Shown piece after piece: positions 24,885 to 37,621 of a stretch of DNA of 64,000 bases. The stretch lies in the NCBI RefSeq assembly GCF_030445035.2, contig NC_080701.1, forward strand, positions 24,272,798 through 24,336,797. The letters are read 5' to 3'. Every line of letters starts with the position of its first letter. The stretch's first letter is position 1. The notes below the pieces were generated by a model that made no database searches, was not told where the DNA came from, and saw only the letters and a list, made by a program, of their open reading frames with translations. A program made the position numbers and the translations under genes. Source of the DNA: Dasypus novemcinctus (Eukaryota > Chordata > Mammalia > Cingulata > Dasypodidae).

Positions 24885-25172
24885 TAAGTGTAGGCATGTG
24901 ATCAATTTCTGGCCAATGGGATGAAAGTGGAAGTGATGCGTGCAACTTCTGGAAAGCATGTTGAAGGGAGGGGCATTCTCTTCTCGTCTTTATCCATTCC
25001 TGCTGGCTAGAAAGAGGGCCTGATGAATGGAGTCAGAGCAGTCATCCTGGACCACCAGGCAGAAGCCACTGCCAAGGATCCCAGGCTCCCTGATGATGGT
25101 GGCATCGATACTCACCCTAGACTGACTACCTGGACTTTTATGCAATAAAGAAATAAACTGTTTTGCTTTAAA
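24885..25172 (+). mobile_element. LTR-like mammalian repeat with poly(A) signal, family unresolved
   Basis: CAATTTCTGGCCAATGGGAT, AAGTGATGCGTGCAACTTC, GCAGTCATCCTGGACCACC and a terminal AATAAAGAAATAAACTG follow a common mammalian LTR-type layout. I recognise the pattern but not the exact family. Confidence 0.5.
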
Positions 25173-25850
25173 AAATGCACCCTTCTGTGTATTGGGTCAT
25201 AATCTGCCTCCATGTAACTTCTATCCTTTGATCTTAATTCATTTGCTTGGAGCAGTGAGCTTCAAAAAAGTCACTTCCATCACAGCTCGTCTTATATTCG
25301 AAGATCACCCTCAAGCCTTCCCAAGTTACACAGGGGTGGGAAGAGAAAGCATCAAGGAGTCTATCTTTCTTTCTTTTTTTTCTAGACAGTCCTCAGCCTG
25401 AATTTTTTTTGGGGGGTGTATTCAAATTCGGGTGTGTGGGGAGGTAGTCAATGGAACCCTTTTGTACCTAATCTTACATGGAGTAATCTTAGAAACTGTT
25501 CAGCAGCCCAGAAAAATAATTACTTGAAAGGCAGTTGCATAGTTAAGCCCAGGTACACAGTTTAAGAATCTTTCAAGTGGTTTCCTTAATTCATTGACTT
25601 CTTCACTTTGGAAGGAACCACAGAGATTGCTTTATTTAACCATACTTTGGATGTGTGAACCCTGTATAGCAGTTCATCACAGATCTGTCCTGACTTGTTG
25701 AAATATCCTCAAAGATGGGAACTGGAAAATTCTGGGTATTGCACAGAGGATTTTTGACTTACCAAAAGACAGGATGTGCTTGGGAAAAATATGAAAAACC
25801 ATATAAGTTTAAGTTAGTTTCTTGTGTTTCAAATAGAAAACAAAACGAAA
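25173..25850. other. Unassigned sequence
   Basis: No gene or named repeat seen; includes a T/G homopolymer junction at about 25402-25416. Confidence 0.4.
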
Positions 25851-26200
25851 TCTGTAACTTAGATGACCATCAGTGGGAGATAGTTAAGGGAATCACAGTA
25901 TATCTTTATCATGAAATGTGACCCAACTATTGAAAATGATGATATAGGGCTACATTTTAGACTAGGAACAATTTTGTTACATATTGATTGAAAGAAGCTG
26001 CTTATAAAAAATATATTTGATTCCCTTTAGCAAAATTATAAACATAAATATCCATCTCTATAAATATGAATGAAGGGATAACTAAGCAATGGTTAATATT
26101 GGGTCATGTTTGGATGGTAGGAATTGAAATCTTTCTGATTTTTTTCTTCTTTATATTTTTTACTTTCTTTTTGGGGGGGTCTGTTTTCATTTCATTGAAA
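25850..26200 (+). mobile_element. L1 3' fragment, sense
   Basis: GACCATCAGTGGGAGATAG, TCATGAAATGTGACCC, ATAACTAAGCAATGGTTAAT and a terminal TTCTTCTTTATATTTTTTAC follow an old L1 3' region. Diverged and truncated. Confidence 0.5.
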
Positions 26201-27470
26201 TATGGCTATTTTCAAAATAAAATAAAATGACAGCTTGGTGCATATTTGGTACTCAGCACATATTTGGTGAATTGAAACTTGAATAAAATTATCACCTAAG
26301 TCCTTTAAGATGAGAGAGAGAAATTGTGGTTTGGGTACGTGTGTGTGTGCATTGCATGTGTATGAGGCAGAAAATAAAAGACAAAAATTTCCGGGTGGTC
26401 TACAGGAAGCAATGGAAAGAAATTAAGAAAAATATCAAAGCTGAATTTTTTAAAATTCCCAACTGACTGAGACACTGGATGAGCCACAAGGGAAGTAGCA
26501 GGAGTCTGTTGCTTGAATCATGCTAAAAACAAAACAAAACGCAAACTAAACAAAACAAAAAAACCTACAACATTATTTTGTTTGTCTTTTCCAGTTTCAG
26601 AAAGTTGACCTTTCAGGGACCCATTTCCGTTTCTTCTTTCACTAGGAGAAAATTGAAAAGAATCAAAATTCTATGTTAGATTTCCCCTAGATGGCTTAAG
26701 GTTTGGGGTGAAGCGCCCCAGTGTAGGAGAATGAACCCTCAGTGACTTACTGTCTGGGGCTCAGGCCTTCCTCTCAGGGAACTTGTTCTTTGTAAAATCC
26801 TAGCCTGGGGCTTTTGCAGCTGGCTGGACCCAAGCTTCTTAGGTGCATCATGGAAAATGAGGGCCTACGTTAGCCACACGTGGGCTCTATTTAAACAGTA
26901 TGCTATGGCCTCCTGGCTCCTGTGTAGGTTTTTCAGAAGGTCAGAACACATCTGGTTCCAGTCTGTTCTCGCACTTTGAACAGGAAGTAAGTAGGCTCTG
27001 CAGAGGCTGTTTCTGACCAGTGAGAAGGAGTTCATGAGACTGCTTTTACAATTAAAGGGAGTATAGAGAGGATATTATCCTTTCTTCTTTCTTCCCCTGA
27101 TTAATATAAGCTAATATTTGAAGTTCATCATTTCAAGTCACAACATAAAAACAAAAATCAGATTACAACATGGGGCCCCTTACGAGGCTCCTGATGGCAT
27201 CTTAGGACATGGCAGTGCTTTATCTGGGAAGTCAACGTCCATGATCCCTGATATTCCTAGAAGTTTTGACCCTGATATCCATCTACTTTTAAAAACTCTT
27301 TTATCTCTGTTTTCATAGCATTAAAATACCCTGTTTCTCTACTTTTCTTGCTCTTCCTTTGTTCTGCTTTAACTGCTCATTTTTTTCTCTTTCATTAAAA
27401 GTCCTTCTTATCCCCTCTGCTCTTCTCTCTTGTTCTAATTCCTCTGGTTAATTAGCTATTATAAATACTT
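26201..27470. other. Unassigned intergenic sequence
   Basis: No gene seen. Short GT and AAAAC simple runs (26337-26350, 26526-26565). A MIR/L2-like tail is possible at 26240-26290. Confidence 0.4.
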
Positions 27471-28060
27471 TTGCTTAGTTGACTTCCATACTATTTACCC
27501 TACCTACCAAATACATCTAATTAGATGTTCCATCATCATCTCGGACTCAACATGTTCAAACAAACTGGTCATTCTTACCGCAATCTATATGCAAATTACA
27601 AACACTTTCCCAGTCTTCTTGTTTTGTCTACCATCTTCTCAATCTTGAAGGCTAGAAGATTTGAAATGATATTTTATTCTTCCATCTCCTTCTTTTATGT
27701 CCATCTCTCCACCAAAGTCTTTCTCTTTCTTGGAAATTATCATTCAAGCTCATCTCTCTGTCCATCTTTTTTCTTATGCCCCAGCTATGGATTATTCCTA
27801 AAGTTAGGCCTTTCTGCTCATGTTTCAACTGCCACACTGATGTCAGATGAATTCTCTTGGAATACTTTATGTATTGGATTATTCCATTTCTCAAGAACCT
27901 ATAACGACTTCCTATAGTTAAGTGAAAAATTATAAACATTACTGTCTATTGAATAATTTTTAAAGTCGCCAAAATCCAACCTTGTAAAATTGATCCAACC
28001 TTTTAACTATTATCCCCCCAGAGAAATTAAGTCAGACTATAGACTATGTGCACTTTTTTC
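27470..28060 (+). repeat. L2 LINE, sense
   Basis: TAGATGTTCCATCATCATCT, CTCAACATGTTCAAAC, TCTCAAGAACCTATAACGAC and later CCAAAATCCAACCTTG run in the order of L2 ORF2 3' sequence. Frame broken. Confidence 0.6.
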
Positions 28061-29745
28061 TAGTCATCTTGGTTGACCTTCTCCCTCAGAAATTTCTTCA
28101 GTAGGATGGAACCGAGTCCATGTGGAGAGCACCTCTCCAGTGATTTTTTGTTTCAGGGCTTTAAGTAGCTTTAAACTCAATAACCACAGTGAGAAGGAAC
28201 TTCATTTAGGAACTGTGGGAAAAAAATTCTAAATGGGGAATAAAGTGCTTTCATCTTACTTTTTGCCTGAAGCATTCATGTATAAATCACCACAGAATTT
28301 CATATGAATAAAGCATTTCCTTCCTCACATCTGAATTCACGTTAACTTTAAAAATGAAACTAGCAGCAGTAAATGTGAATTGTTGGGGAAAAAAATCCAA
28401 TTCAAAGGAGTTTAATAATAATGTCTCTACTCATTTATAGCCTCAGCAGAGAATGAGTATGATAAATACTTTTCTGCTTTTATCCCTGAAACTATTCTCC
28501 ATTGCTAGGTCAGTGTCAAGGGGATTTTATACACACATGTGCTGGTGAACTTTCTGTTAGAAACCAGATATAAAGCCAGACTTCATTCTTCTTAGGTTCT
28601 TGTAAGCATTCTACACTGATGTGATAACTGAGATGAATTGGAATTTATTTTTGCTTTAGTAAAGCCAAATTGATAAAAATATGGCAATATTTAAAAGCTA
28701 AATATTTTCAGGTATTTTACAAGTTGTGCATTAATTTTGATTTTACACTCATTGAAATTTAAACTTGCCTGACATGATTACAGATTCTTTTCAGACAATA
28801 AAAATTACTTATTAAAAATATTATATTCTTGGCTCACAACTTGATTTATGAGGTCAGGAAAGGATATTTAACAAAGTGAAGCACCACAATCTGATCAATC
28901 TTGCATAATTTTTTCTAGTTAACTTGTCTCATAGAGTATCACCAGCTAGTTCTCTTCTGGGGCTGGGATGTGAGATGTCAGGGTGCCGTTCCTCCCCAGC
29001 TCCCTTCATTTTAGAAATGGCCATTTCTCTTCTTTTCCTGTACTGGCTTGATCTCCAAGTACTCAGAACACAGTATCTCCACATTCTGACTTCTAGAAAT
29101 CTAATCTTACCTGTTTTCCACCTGTATCTCTTCAGATTGTGGCAGAAAATATATATGGCAAACTCAAATTGGGTGATTTGAGGAGCGTTAATAAGGAAAT
29201 TATTTTTCTCACAAAATTCTGAGTATAATTTAGGGAAACTAATACATAATAACTTACTATTCTAGGGCTGGCAATGGAGTTGAAATCTTACCACCCAGGT
29301 CTGTAGGGTTAGAGAATGGAGTCGTTTTGGGAACCCAAAACTCAAGAGCACTGTGCTGCTTGAAATGACCTGTGACCTTTTGCAAAAGACACAGGTACCA
29401 TGGGAGTTTGGCAGGGAGAAACCGATGACAATCAAAATTCCAAACTCACTCTTCTCCTTTCCTCTCATCTTCACAGCAATGAAGAATCCGAAGGGAAGAC
29501 AAGGGGCAGGGGAACCCACTCATTCTTTCTGCAGATCAACTTTCTGGGTCATTAAGCAGGTAGAGAAGAGTGGAGAAAACTGGAGGGGGAAATGGAATGC
29601 ATCCACCCCAGCCCCAAAGACATCAGTAAAAGTGGTAGGAACTACCCGTAGTGCCTTGGCCATAGTGTCTTTAAAGTTAAGGGAAACCCAGTCCCTATCT
29701 TTCCACCCCTGTTTCCTGTTGTCTTAAATCAACTCAAGAGTTGAT
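28061..29745. other. Unassigned intergenic stretch
   Basis: No gene. 28920-29620 looks repeat-derived (an AGAGAAGAGTGGAGAAAACT phrase near 29563 and overlapping chance frames on both strands), but the family is not identified. A 124-codon open frame at 29353-29727 has no known domain. Confidence 0.4.
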
Positions 29746-29749
29746 TCTC

Positions 29750-29990
29750 ATCTCTCTCTGGATCCTCCAAGATCTCTCTTCCATTGTCCTTCGGCCTGAT
29801 CCTCTGAGTACCAAACTTCTACATGATATATTTGCACATATGTCTGGCTAACTATAACCCATAGCTCAAAGCTCAAATCAAATAATATTAATTTCTTCAG
29901 AAATTTCCTAACTACATACTCCCCAGTAATCCCTTCTTCTCTCCACTCTTTTTGAAAATAAAATCCATTCCTATGTTCTCCAAACTTTTT
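29750..29990 (+). repeat. Possible L2 fragment, sense
   Basis: AGCTCAAATCAAATAAT and TTCTTCAGAAATTTCC match the L2 phrase for the region before the 3' end only loosely. Confidence 0.35.
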
Positions 29991-30082
29991 GGTCACAGAG
30001 TCCTACTGAGAAAAAAAAAAAAATTGAGTACACTTCTATATGTTTGTTTGCAGGTTTATTTGTAAATTAAATGCATATATCT

Positions 30083-30479
30083 TGGGAAGTGGTTGTGGCT
30101 CAACTGATAGAGCATCCGCTTACCATATGGAGGGTCCGGGGTTTGATACTCAGGACCTCCTGACCCGTGTGGAGCTGGCCCATGTGCAGTGCTGCTGTGC
30201 TCAAGGAGTGCAATGCCACGCAGGGATGTCCCCTATAGCGGAGCCCCATGCACAAGGAGCAGTCCCCACAAGGAGAAAAAAGCGCAACCCCACCCAGGAG
30301 TGGCACTGCACACGTGGAGAGCTGTTGCAACAAAACAAGTGACACAGTTTCCCGGTGCTGCATGACAAGAATGCAAGTGGACACAGAAGAACATGTAGTG
30401 AATGGACACAGAGAGACACTATGGGGAGAGAAGGGGAGAGAAATAAATAAAAAAAATCTTAAAAAATTTAAAAATAAAT
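30083..30479 (+). mobile_element. DAS-SINE, full length, sense
   Basis: Head GGGAAGTGGTTGTGGCTCAA, then TGATAGAGCATCCGC (A-box side), B-box-like GGGGTTTGATACTC, the GTGCAATGCCACGCAGGG domain, and the tail AGAGAAATAAATAAA. A 14-bp target duplication AAATGCATAT[A/G]TCT with one mismatch (30069-30082 and 30480-30493). Sits 140 bp from an inverted partner. Confidence 0.92.
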
Positions 30480-30617
30480 AAATGCATATGTCTGATATAT
30501 ATACTATAAAACAGACACATAAATAAACATTGAAATAAAAAGTAAATATGAATATAAGTTCAAACATTTTCTTCACTTAACTCAATGAGCTACCCCAATT
30601 TGGAGATTCTGGGTCTT

Positions 30618-31029
30618 CCTTCTTTCTCCCCCCCTCCCTTCCCCTCCTCCCACCCTGCTGTTTTTGCTGTTTGTGTTGTCTTCTTTTCTCATTTTCTCTC
30701 CTCTAGGAGTCACCGGGATTCGATTCTGGAAACTCCTGATGTGGAAACAAGTTCCCTGTCAATTGCGCCTCCTCAGTTCCTGGTCTCTGCTGCGCTTCAA
30801 CTTTGTCTCTCTTTCATTGCATCATCATCTTGCTCTGTGACTCACACATGCACTGTCTCACCAGGCTGGCCCTCACGCTCACCACGCAGGCGCTGGTTTG
30901 TGCAGGTACTGGCTTGCTGCACGGGCATGCTTTCTCTTCTTTTTTGCACCAAGAGGCCCCAGGGATCGAACCCAAGCCCTTCCATATGGTAGGCGGATGC
31001 TCTATCATTTGAGCCATATGGGCTTCCCC
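30618..31029 (-). mobile_element. DAS-SINE, dimeric type, antisense
   Basis: On the minus strand: a tRNA-like head (complement of ATGCTCTATCATTTGAGCC at about 30998-31016) with B-box complement GGGATCGAACCC. A second tRNA-like module follows at about 30700-30795, with complement of CACCGGGATTCGATTCTGG and of TCCCTGTCAATTGCGCC. The same two-module layout appears at 42661-43074. The A-tail side is degraded and I found no target duplication. Dimers of the tRNA-Ala unit are a described DAS-SINE class. Confidence 0.85.
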
Positions 31030-31595
31030 TCTAATGCTTATTTTTATTCTTTTGTGTTGCTGATATTTTGAGCTCCCTTTACAATGCAATGTGCTGTGAC
31101 TATTAAAACTAGGTTTTGTCATGAGATAGAGAGGAATAGAAAGTGTGGTAAATTTTTGTGTGTTTGAAACTTTTGTTTCATTTGTGTGTGTGTGTGGTTG
31201 TGTGCATGCATCTGTACTTATGTGAACTGGGTTGCTTTGTAAAATGTATTTATTATGTTGGTCTTGTTTTAGAGAGTGGAGAAATGAGGCACCAGACTAC
31301 ACCTGTGAAAGCTCTGTGCTCAGAGTTTGGTAGGAGCAATGGAAAAGATCTCTCTTCTGCTACTCCTAGCCAGCCCTAACAGTTTATGTCTTCCTCTAGT
31401 TAGGCTCTGCTGCTTCCCCAAATTTTAGACTCCACATCCTGTTAAAACATATATTTCCTCACTCTCTTTAGTTTGAACTATGCCATGTGAGACTAGCTCA
31501 TAGGCAAAGCAAATCCCCATGAGCTTCTTAATGGGTGGCAATGTGTTAATAGGTTCTTTCATTCTAGTAACTGAGCTATAAAAGATCAGTCTACT
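31030..31595. other. Unassigned sequence
   Basis: No gene or named repeat; a short GT run lies near 31181-31205. Confidence 0.4.
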
Positions 31596-31599
31596 CCAT

Positions 31600-32420
31600 A
31601 CTCTTTTCTTTTGGGGAAATAATATTTATTGTCTTCTCTGACTCTAAAAGTAATTCATATTCCACACAGAAAATAGAAAACTAAAGAAACATATAAATTC
31701 CAATATATATCCAAACCTTGTAGAAACCTGGTATTAAAATTTTGGGTTATGCTTCCGGTAGCTTTCCACGCAAATCATCTTTTATAACAAAATAGGAATT
31801 ATACTTCTTTTATGAAATCTGTCAATTTTCACATCATATATCATGAACTTACTAATAATACCTTGAGGATATGATTTTAATCACGATATATTATCCCATC
31901 ATAAAAATTGCCTATGATTTAACAACTGCTTTATAATTAGGAACTTACAATGTTTCCAAATTCTGACATAAAGAACACTCATTTTCAGAAGTATTTTTGT
32001 ATATCTCATATAAAGTGAAATTCTCTAAAGTGGAATTTCTGTTACAAAAAATACAAAACTTTTTTGAGATGACATAATTATTATCAAATTGCTCTCCAAT
32101 TATTGCAATAAGGTAAGAAGGACTGAATAGTTCATCAAATGGAGATTATGTTATTTTTACATACTTGTCAAATTGGTGAATAAACTTGGCTAAATATTTT
32201 TTTCTATCACATTTCTTTGATTGCTAGTGAAGCTGAACACTTTTCCAAAATGTGTATTGGCCATTTGCATTTTTATCCTTTTGTAACTTGCCTGTTACTT
32301 ATCATTTACCCACTTATCTGTGGGGAGTTGATCTTTTTCCTTGTTATTGTCTAAGATGTCTTTATACATGAAAGACATTAATAATGTGTCTGTCCTATAG
32401 GTGTCCTATATAAAGTCCTG
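31600..32420 (-). mobile_element. Old L1 3' region, antisense
   Basis: ATCAAATTGCTCTCCAATT, TTTGATTGCTAGTGAAGCTG, GTATTGGCCATTTGCATTTT and TAACTTGCCTGTTACTTATC reproduce in order the antisense of an L1M 3' end. No coding potential left. Confidence 0.7.
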
Positions 32421-33920
32421 AGCTTTACAAACACCTTGGTTACAAATGGACCTCATGAACTGTTCAATGTTAGGGGAGAATTCTGGGAAAACCAAGTCTT
32501 AACCAAATAATGGGACCTTTTATGGGTTCTATATTTACACCACAGAGGCAATCAAGTATGTTGCTTAAGGCTGGAATTCACCTCATTTTCCCCTTTATCA
32601 AGAAGTAGAAAAGTTCTGGTGGCTTTGAACCTGATTGCCTCTGTCTCTGTCCTTAGATTAGATCCAACCCTTGTCTAAGGTCTTTTCTGTAAGAAACAAT
32701 AGAAGAAAACAGTTTCTTCTGGAGTTGCATGGTAACCAAACAGTCCCCTTCAAAGGTTTAATATACCAGCACGTAACTAACAAAGAGTTTCCTGTACCAC
32801 AGAGGGAACAGGCCCTCCTAAAATACTAAGATAATAATCTAAATAAATCATGCTAATTCCTTACTTAAATGTGATGTGAACTAGCTAAAATGGAATGCCT
32901 GAAACAACAATTTCTTTTGGGGGGGAAGTCCGGTTTTCCTAGTAGTTTCTTAGTAGTTGCCATCAGCATACCTTCATCAGAAGTAGATGGATTACTGAGA
33001 AGTGTGTTAGACTCATGGACTTTGGAGTTTAAAATTTCCTAGTATTCTTATTTAAACAAGACCAATTTATTAAGAGCCTTGATCAAATGTTCTTGGTCTT
33101 AGTTGTCCCAGATATAAAATGGGATTGAATTGTTTCATTGTCTGAAGGAAGAAAGCCAAAAGAGATGTTCTCGTGAAGTCTCTTCTCAAATCCTGTTAAA
33201 TCAATCTTCCTCCCATTCACTCTGATGGTGAAGCAAGTCCTTTTGTTGCTCTTTTGCTGAGTTGGCATCCAGATAGAGTAGATAAGGAACCACAAGACTC
33301 CTTACGCATTGTAATTGTAGCCAAGCACTTCTAAAAATATCTTTATTTTTGTTTAATAGGATGCAAAGCCATCACCTAACCCACTGTTACAAAGGTATAA
33401 AAGTGCTAATGTAATCTTTAAAATTCTGGTATTGCTTCTCTGGGAGGAATAGGAGGTAAATCAAGCTCACACCCCCACGGCAGAAATCAGAGGCATTTTG
33501 AAAGGAATTTATTTTCCTTGGCTGTCACCAGGCAATAATAATGGCTGTAAACAGCATATGCCAAACACCTGTGTCTTGTATTTTGGAGGACTACTGGCTT
33601 ATCTTCTGCCTCTATTCTTCCAAAAAATGAGAATTAAACAGCTTTTTCACAAACATACGTTTTAATAGTTGTTATACACGATAAGTACAGAATTCAAGCA
33701 CATGTTTTTATTTGATTTAATTTACAGAAATATTTTAGCCCTTTACTCTCTTGCTTGTAAATCCGGAGACTGAAAATGTATGAAGCATCTAGCATCATTC
33801 TGTATTTGCTCAAAATATTTGGTTTCCCAAACAGTCTTAGAAGATTCATCTTAAACTGGATGGACCCCCATATCTATACTCTTTCCTCATCTTTAAAAGC
33901 TCAAGGACTCAAGGACGTAA
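32421..33920. other. Unassigned intergenic sequence
   Basis: No gene seen. A degraded MIR may sit at about 33005-33135 (ACTCATGGACTTTGGAGTT, then CAGATATAAAATGGG). Confidence 0.4.
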
Positions 33921-33924
33921 TGAC

Positions 33925-34165
33925 ATTAATAAAAGTAGCTAAATTTATTGAACACTATGTACCAAGCGCTATTAAATATGTTTTTCATTTAAATTAATCC
34001 CTACAACAATAGAGCTGTTGGTAGAGGCCCTATCATGCTTCCCCATTATAGACAAGGATCCGGGGCTTGGAAAGATAGTTATTTGCCAATATTCCCTAGT
34101 TAGAAAGTGATAAAGATGGATATATAACCAGAATCTTTGTAATTCCCAGACCTCTGCTCTTAAAA
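33925..34165 (-). repeat. MIR SINE, antisense
   Basis: TAAATTTATTGAACACTATG, ACCAAGCGCTATTAAATATG, TTCCCCATTATAGACAAGG and AGACCTCTGCTCTTAA are the antisense MIR order, close to full length. Confidence 0.75.
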
Positions 34166-34850
34166 TTTATATCATTCTGTAAAAGTGCTTAGAAAACCAT
34201 GAGGGACTATACTAATTTAAAGGGGCTCACCATGTGCTCACTCTTATACCAAGCTCTGTAGAACTGCTAAAGTTGAAGACATAGTCTTTGAAAATATGCA
34301 AGTTATTGGTTAAAGAAAAAAAACACATCAAGTCTAAGAAGGATGCAAAGAAGAATCTATTAAATTCCAAGGCCTGTTTCAGAGACAGTAAATGCTATAT
34401 GTGTTCAGAGGTTGAGGTAATCCTGGAGGTCAGAAAATACAGCATAAAAATTGTTCCTCTAATTCAAGGGGATACAAAAGGATATTGAAAATGTTGGAAT
34501 AGAAGAATAGATCATTTTCAGTAATAATCTATTTTAGCCTTGGCAATTCAAATCACCAGCAAGAGACACTTAAAAACTATAAAACCTTTTAATTTTAAAA
34601 CTTACTTTAATGTGAGGACAGGACCTTTTAATACACAAATTACATGCAAATGATAAAGAGCATGCAAATTGAAAACTTGGAAACTAAAAGGTCACCTACA
34701 ACCAAAACATTTTTCTAAAGTAAGAATGGAACCACCATTTCTTTTCCAAGTTGAGAGAACTTATATCCAGCGATTTGGCTGAGTTTTAACTTTAAAGTCC
34801 TTGAATGAAGATGCTTCCTATAGTAATAAAAAGAAAATTATTGCAGTCAA
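34166..34850. other. Unassigned sequence
   Basis: No gene or named repeat recognised. Confidence 0.4.
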
Positions 34851-34854
34851 ACCT

Positions 34855-35425
34855 GCTGACCATCACTGTGCACATCAGGAGTTCTGGAAGTTCTGAGTAG
34901 TGTCCACTGGACCCAAAAGGAGGATATTGGAAGATTCTGTAATATTAGATTTCTCTAAAAATGACAGATGAGAGTCAGATATCACCCAAGAGCGGCAGTA
35001 TGGGAACTAACCCAGATCATATAAAAAACATTACATCCAGCAACTTCTATAAGATTTAAAGGCTAGTTCAGCCCACCTGAAGAAATAGTCAATAACATGC
35101 TAAACAAAAATAATGTGCTTGTACTGCCCAACCCAATAGTATCCCTATATCTCTGTCATATCCCTTCACTGTCCAACTACTCACTTCCACCTTATCATAG
35201 ATTTTGCCCGTGTGGCATTGGCTCACAACTTTCCATGCTGTGCAGCAGTGCTCCAAAATGTATTCATCAAACACAATGACTGTACCACACCAAAAAAAGA
35301 AGTTGTTGATGTGGGAAAAGTAGGGGGTGAGGGCAGTGGGGCATATGGGAAACTCCTATATGTTTTTAATATAACATTTTGTGTAATCTATGTATGTTTT
35401 AAAAATAAATTTTAAAAAATAATGT
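34855..35425 (+). mobile_element. L1-like 3' end with A-rich tail
   Basis: Ends in GGGGCATATGGGAAACTCC, TATATGTTTTTAATATAACA, GTAATCTATGTATG and an A-rich tail with AATAAATTTT. The same terminal phrase (GGGAATCCCCTATATTTTTG, then ATGTAACATTTATGTAATCT) recurs around 46841-47215. I take this to be the 3' tail of a xenarthran L1 lineage; an LTR origin is less likely because of the A-tail. Confidence 0.5.
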
Positions 35426-36880
35426 GTGTGGGAAGGTCAAGGGAGAGAAGCTGTAACTTGAATAAAATGAACTCAAAGTTATCAAATAACTGAACACTCT
35501 TTTCTTCCTCTAAACAACCTGACAAATTACTTGCCAACTGCAAACTCTTGTTTGGAACAGCTGAACTGGAAAACAATTTCCATACAATGCACATGAGCAA
35601 CAGTTTATTGCAACGACCCTCTAAATGATATCCTTGTAGGTACTGCTTTACCAACTAAGAACAGCCATGACTATATAAAACCAGGGTTTGCTTACTATGA
35701 CTGTTAAAAACACACTAATTCAGAACAACAAGGTAAAAAGTCTACCTTAAGTCTAAATGATGGAATGGTATAAAAGAAATTAAATTGTATGACCTGCATC
35801 AGACTGTCTATGCCAGCATGCGCTAGTGAAGATTACAGGGAAAATTCTATATAGTGAATAGTCAAAAGGCAGTTCTTTATCAGTAATATCAGGATTGAAA
35901 GAAATAATTTATTTTGTTCCTACCAGTTTTGTCATTATTTAATCTGGACATAGCATCTTAATTGCTCATAAATGGATTCTTTAAGGTAAGTTAACTCAGT
36001 CTTCTAAGTAATTGTAAACATCTTTATGTTAAATTTTAATGTAATTATTCATTTGTATTGCAAGCATTATATTAATAATTAATGGACACTTGCCACAAGT
36101 CTCTCCCACAAAGTTATTTTAAAAGATGTTGAGAAGATAGGTCCCTGACCATCTCTAAAGGTTCTCTGTTTCCGAGTGGCTAGAGCTCAAATACCTATCA
36201 TAATGTAGCCTAACCTAAGCTAGTTAAAATGCTACTAGTTCTTTTATTTTCAGACATGTTTTTCATTTACTATTCCCTGTCAATAGGTATGAGGTTTTGA
36301 TTCCAATTTTTTTCACATCCTGTTTCTTTCCAGGGAATTGCTGTTTCACATTTCCCCTCCCAACCTAGAACCTACATGACATTTAACTCCTTGAGCTACT
36401 CATCATCTTCTCACTGAATTCTTCCCTGACAGCTTCATACTCTGAAGACTTAATAGTCTTCACTTGAAGTTATATGGCTGGTGAAGTATGTAAATGCTAG
36501 GCTATATTGTTCTCAAGTTTTTCCTTATTCTTGTCATCCATTTTAGGCAGACGCCATGTCTTAAACTTTTGTTTGTTTTTCTTCCCTGTAAATTGATTAG
36601 AATAGGCTTGGTTACATGATATTACAAATAAGTGACAACTGACTAAGTTATCCTGTTATGATGGAAGCTGAGATGAAGTATCAGGTAGAGACTGATAGAT
36701 AAACAGGGGAGGACGTTCCCATAAGGACCTGGCCAGATTGCTCCTGGTCAGTCGAAAGATGGTCACATGTGTGCAGACACAATGCTACAGAGTGTCAAGG
36801 ACACAGTCACGTCCAAGGTTCCAATGACATGATTTATAGAGGCCACCTGAAACTTGGTACTAGTGTGTCTGGACTAGTGG
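35426..36880. other. Unassigned intergenic sequence
   Basis: No gene. 36340-36560 is weakly LINE-like (ACTCCTTGAGC, TTCTTCCCTGACAGCTTC) but not secure. Confidence 0.4.
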
Positions 36881-36882
36881 CA

Positions 36883-37200
36883 CTAAGGCTCCAGCAGAAC
36901 AATAACGTGGCTGCCTCTCTTAAGTAAGATTAAACCAAAAACCCCAGAGAGGGAAATGCAGGATTTCCCTTCGTCGTCAGCACAGTGAGTCAGCGTCGCC
37001 TGCATCAGACAATAGATGGACACAAAGCCTCTTAGTGACCTTTCATCGCTATCCTTTTTTAGTAAAGCTTGTGCCACATTTTCATATGTAGGATCGCTGC
37101 TGCCTCGCCCCCTGCCCTCTTCACACTCAAGTATTAAACAGGAAGCCTGCTCTATTCTTTTCAGTAACTGGCGGAGGTCTGCTGTCACCCAACTGTTATG
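36883..37200 (-). other. Unexplained 101-codon open frame in a CpG-bearing block
   Basis: Minus-strand frame 37188 to 36883 starting MTADLRQLLKRIEQAS and containing SDPTYENVAQALLKKD. No domain recognised. The block keeps about ten CpGs (36907, 36972, 36975, 36994, 36997, 37047, 37093, 37105, 37171) and a TGAGTCA AP-1-type site at 36987-36993, while flanks are CpG-poor. It could be an enhancer or CNE, an exon of an unknown transcript, or an eroded retrogene fragment. No clear splice sites or poly(A) tail. Not called as a gene. Confidence 0.3.
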
Positions 37201-37621
37201 GCAAAAAGTTTTAGCTCAGGCCAGCATTTCAGAAGATAAGGATATACAAAATCAAAATAATACCTGGAAGAACTGATGATCAGCTCCAAAGAGAGATGTA
37301 ATTCATTACCATAAATGATCTGAATGTTATCAGATACCATGCTCTGATTTACTCAAGTATCTGTGTATGAAAGATAATTTAGACAAGGTCATCCAGAAAC
37401 AAATATATGACCTTAAAAACTGGAAATTCATTTCTTTAGGAGAAGTATATGTGTTTTCATCATGAATTGTCCTATTTTAAGGATGAAAGAAGCAATAAGC
37501 AAAACTTCATATTTCTATTGACTCATGCCAGCCAGCAATGATTACAGAAACACAAGTCAGAACCAAGTCCCACAATGTCACTTTTGTTCTGCATTATAAC
37601 ATGTCACTTTTCCTTCCTAGG

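Noticed and set aside
30100-30576. 158-codon antisense open frame
   Set aside because: It runs antisense through the DAS-SINE at 30083-30479 and its A-rich tail. The SINE is non-coding and its antisense is low in stops; the translation is rich in Cys/Ser/Leu with no domain.
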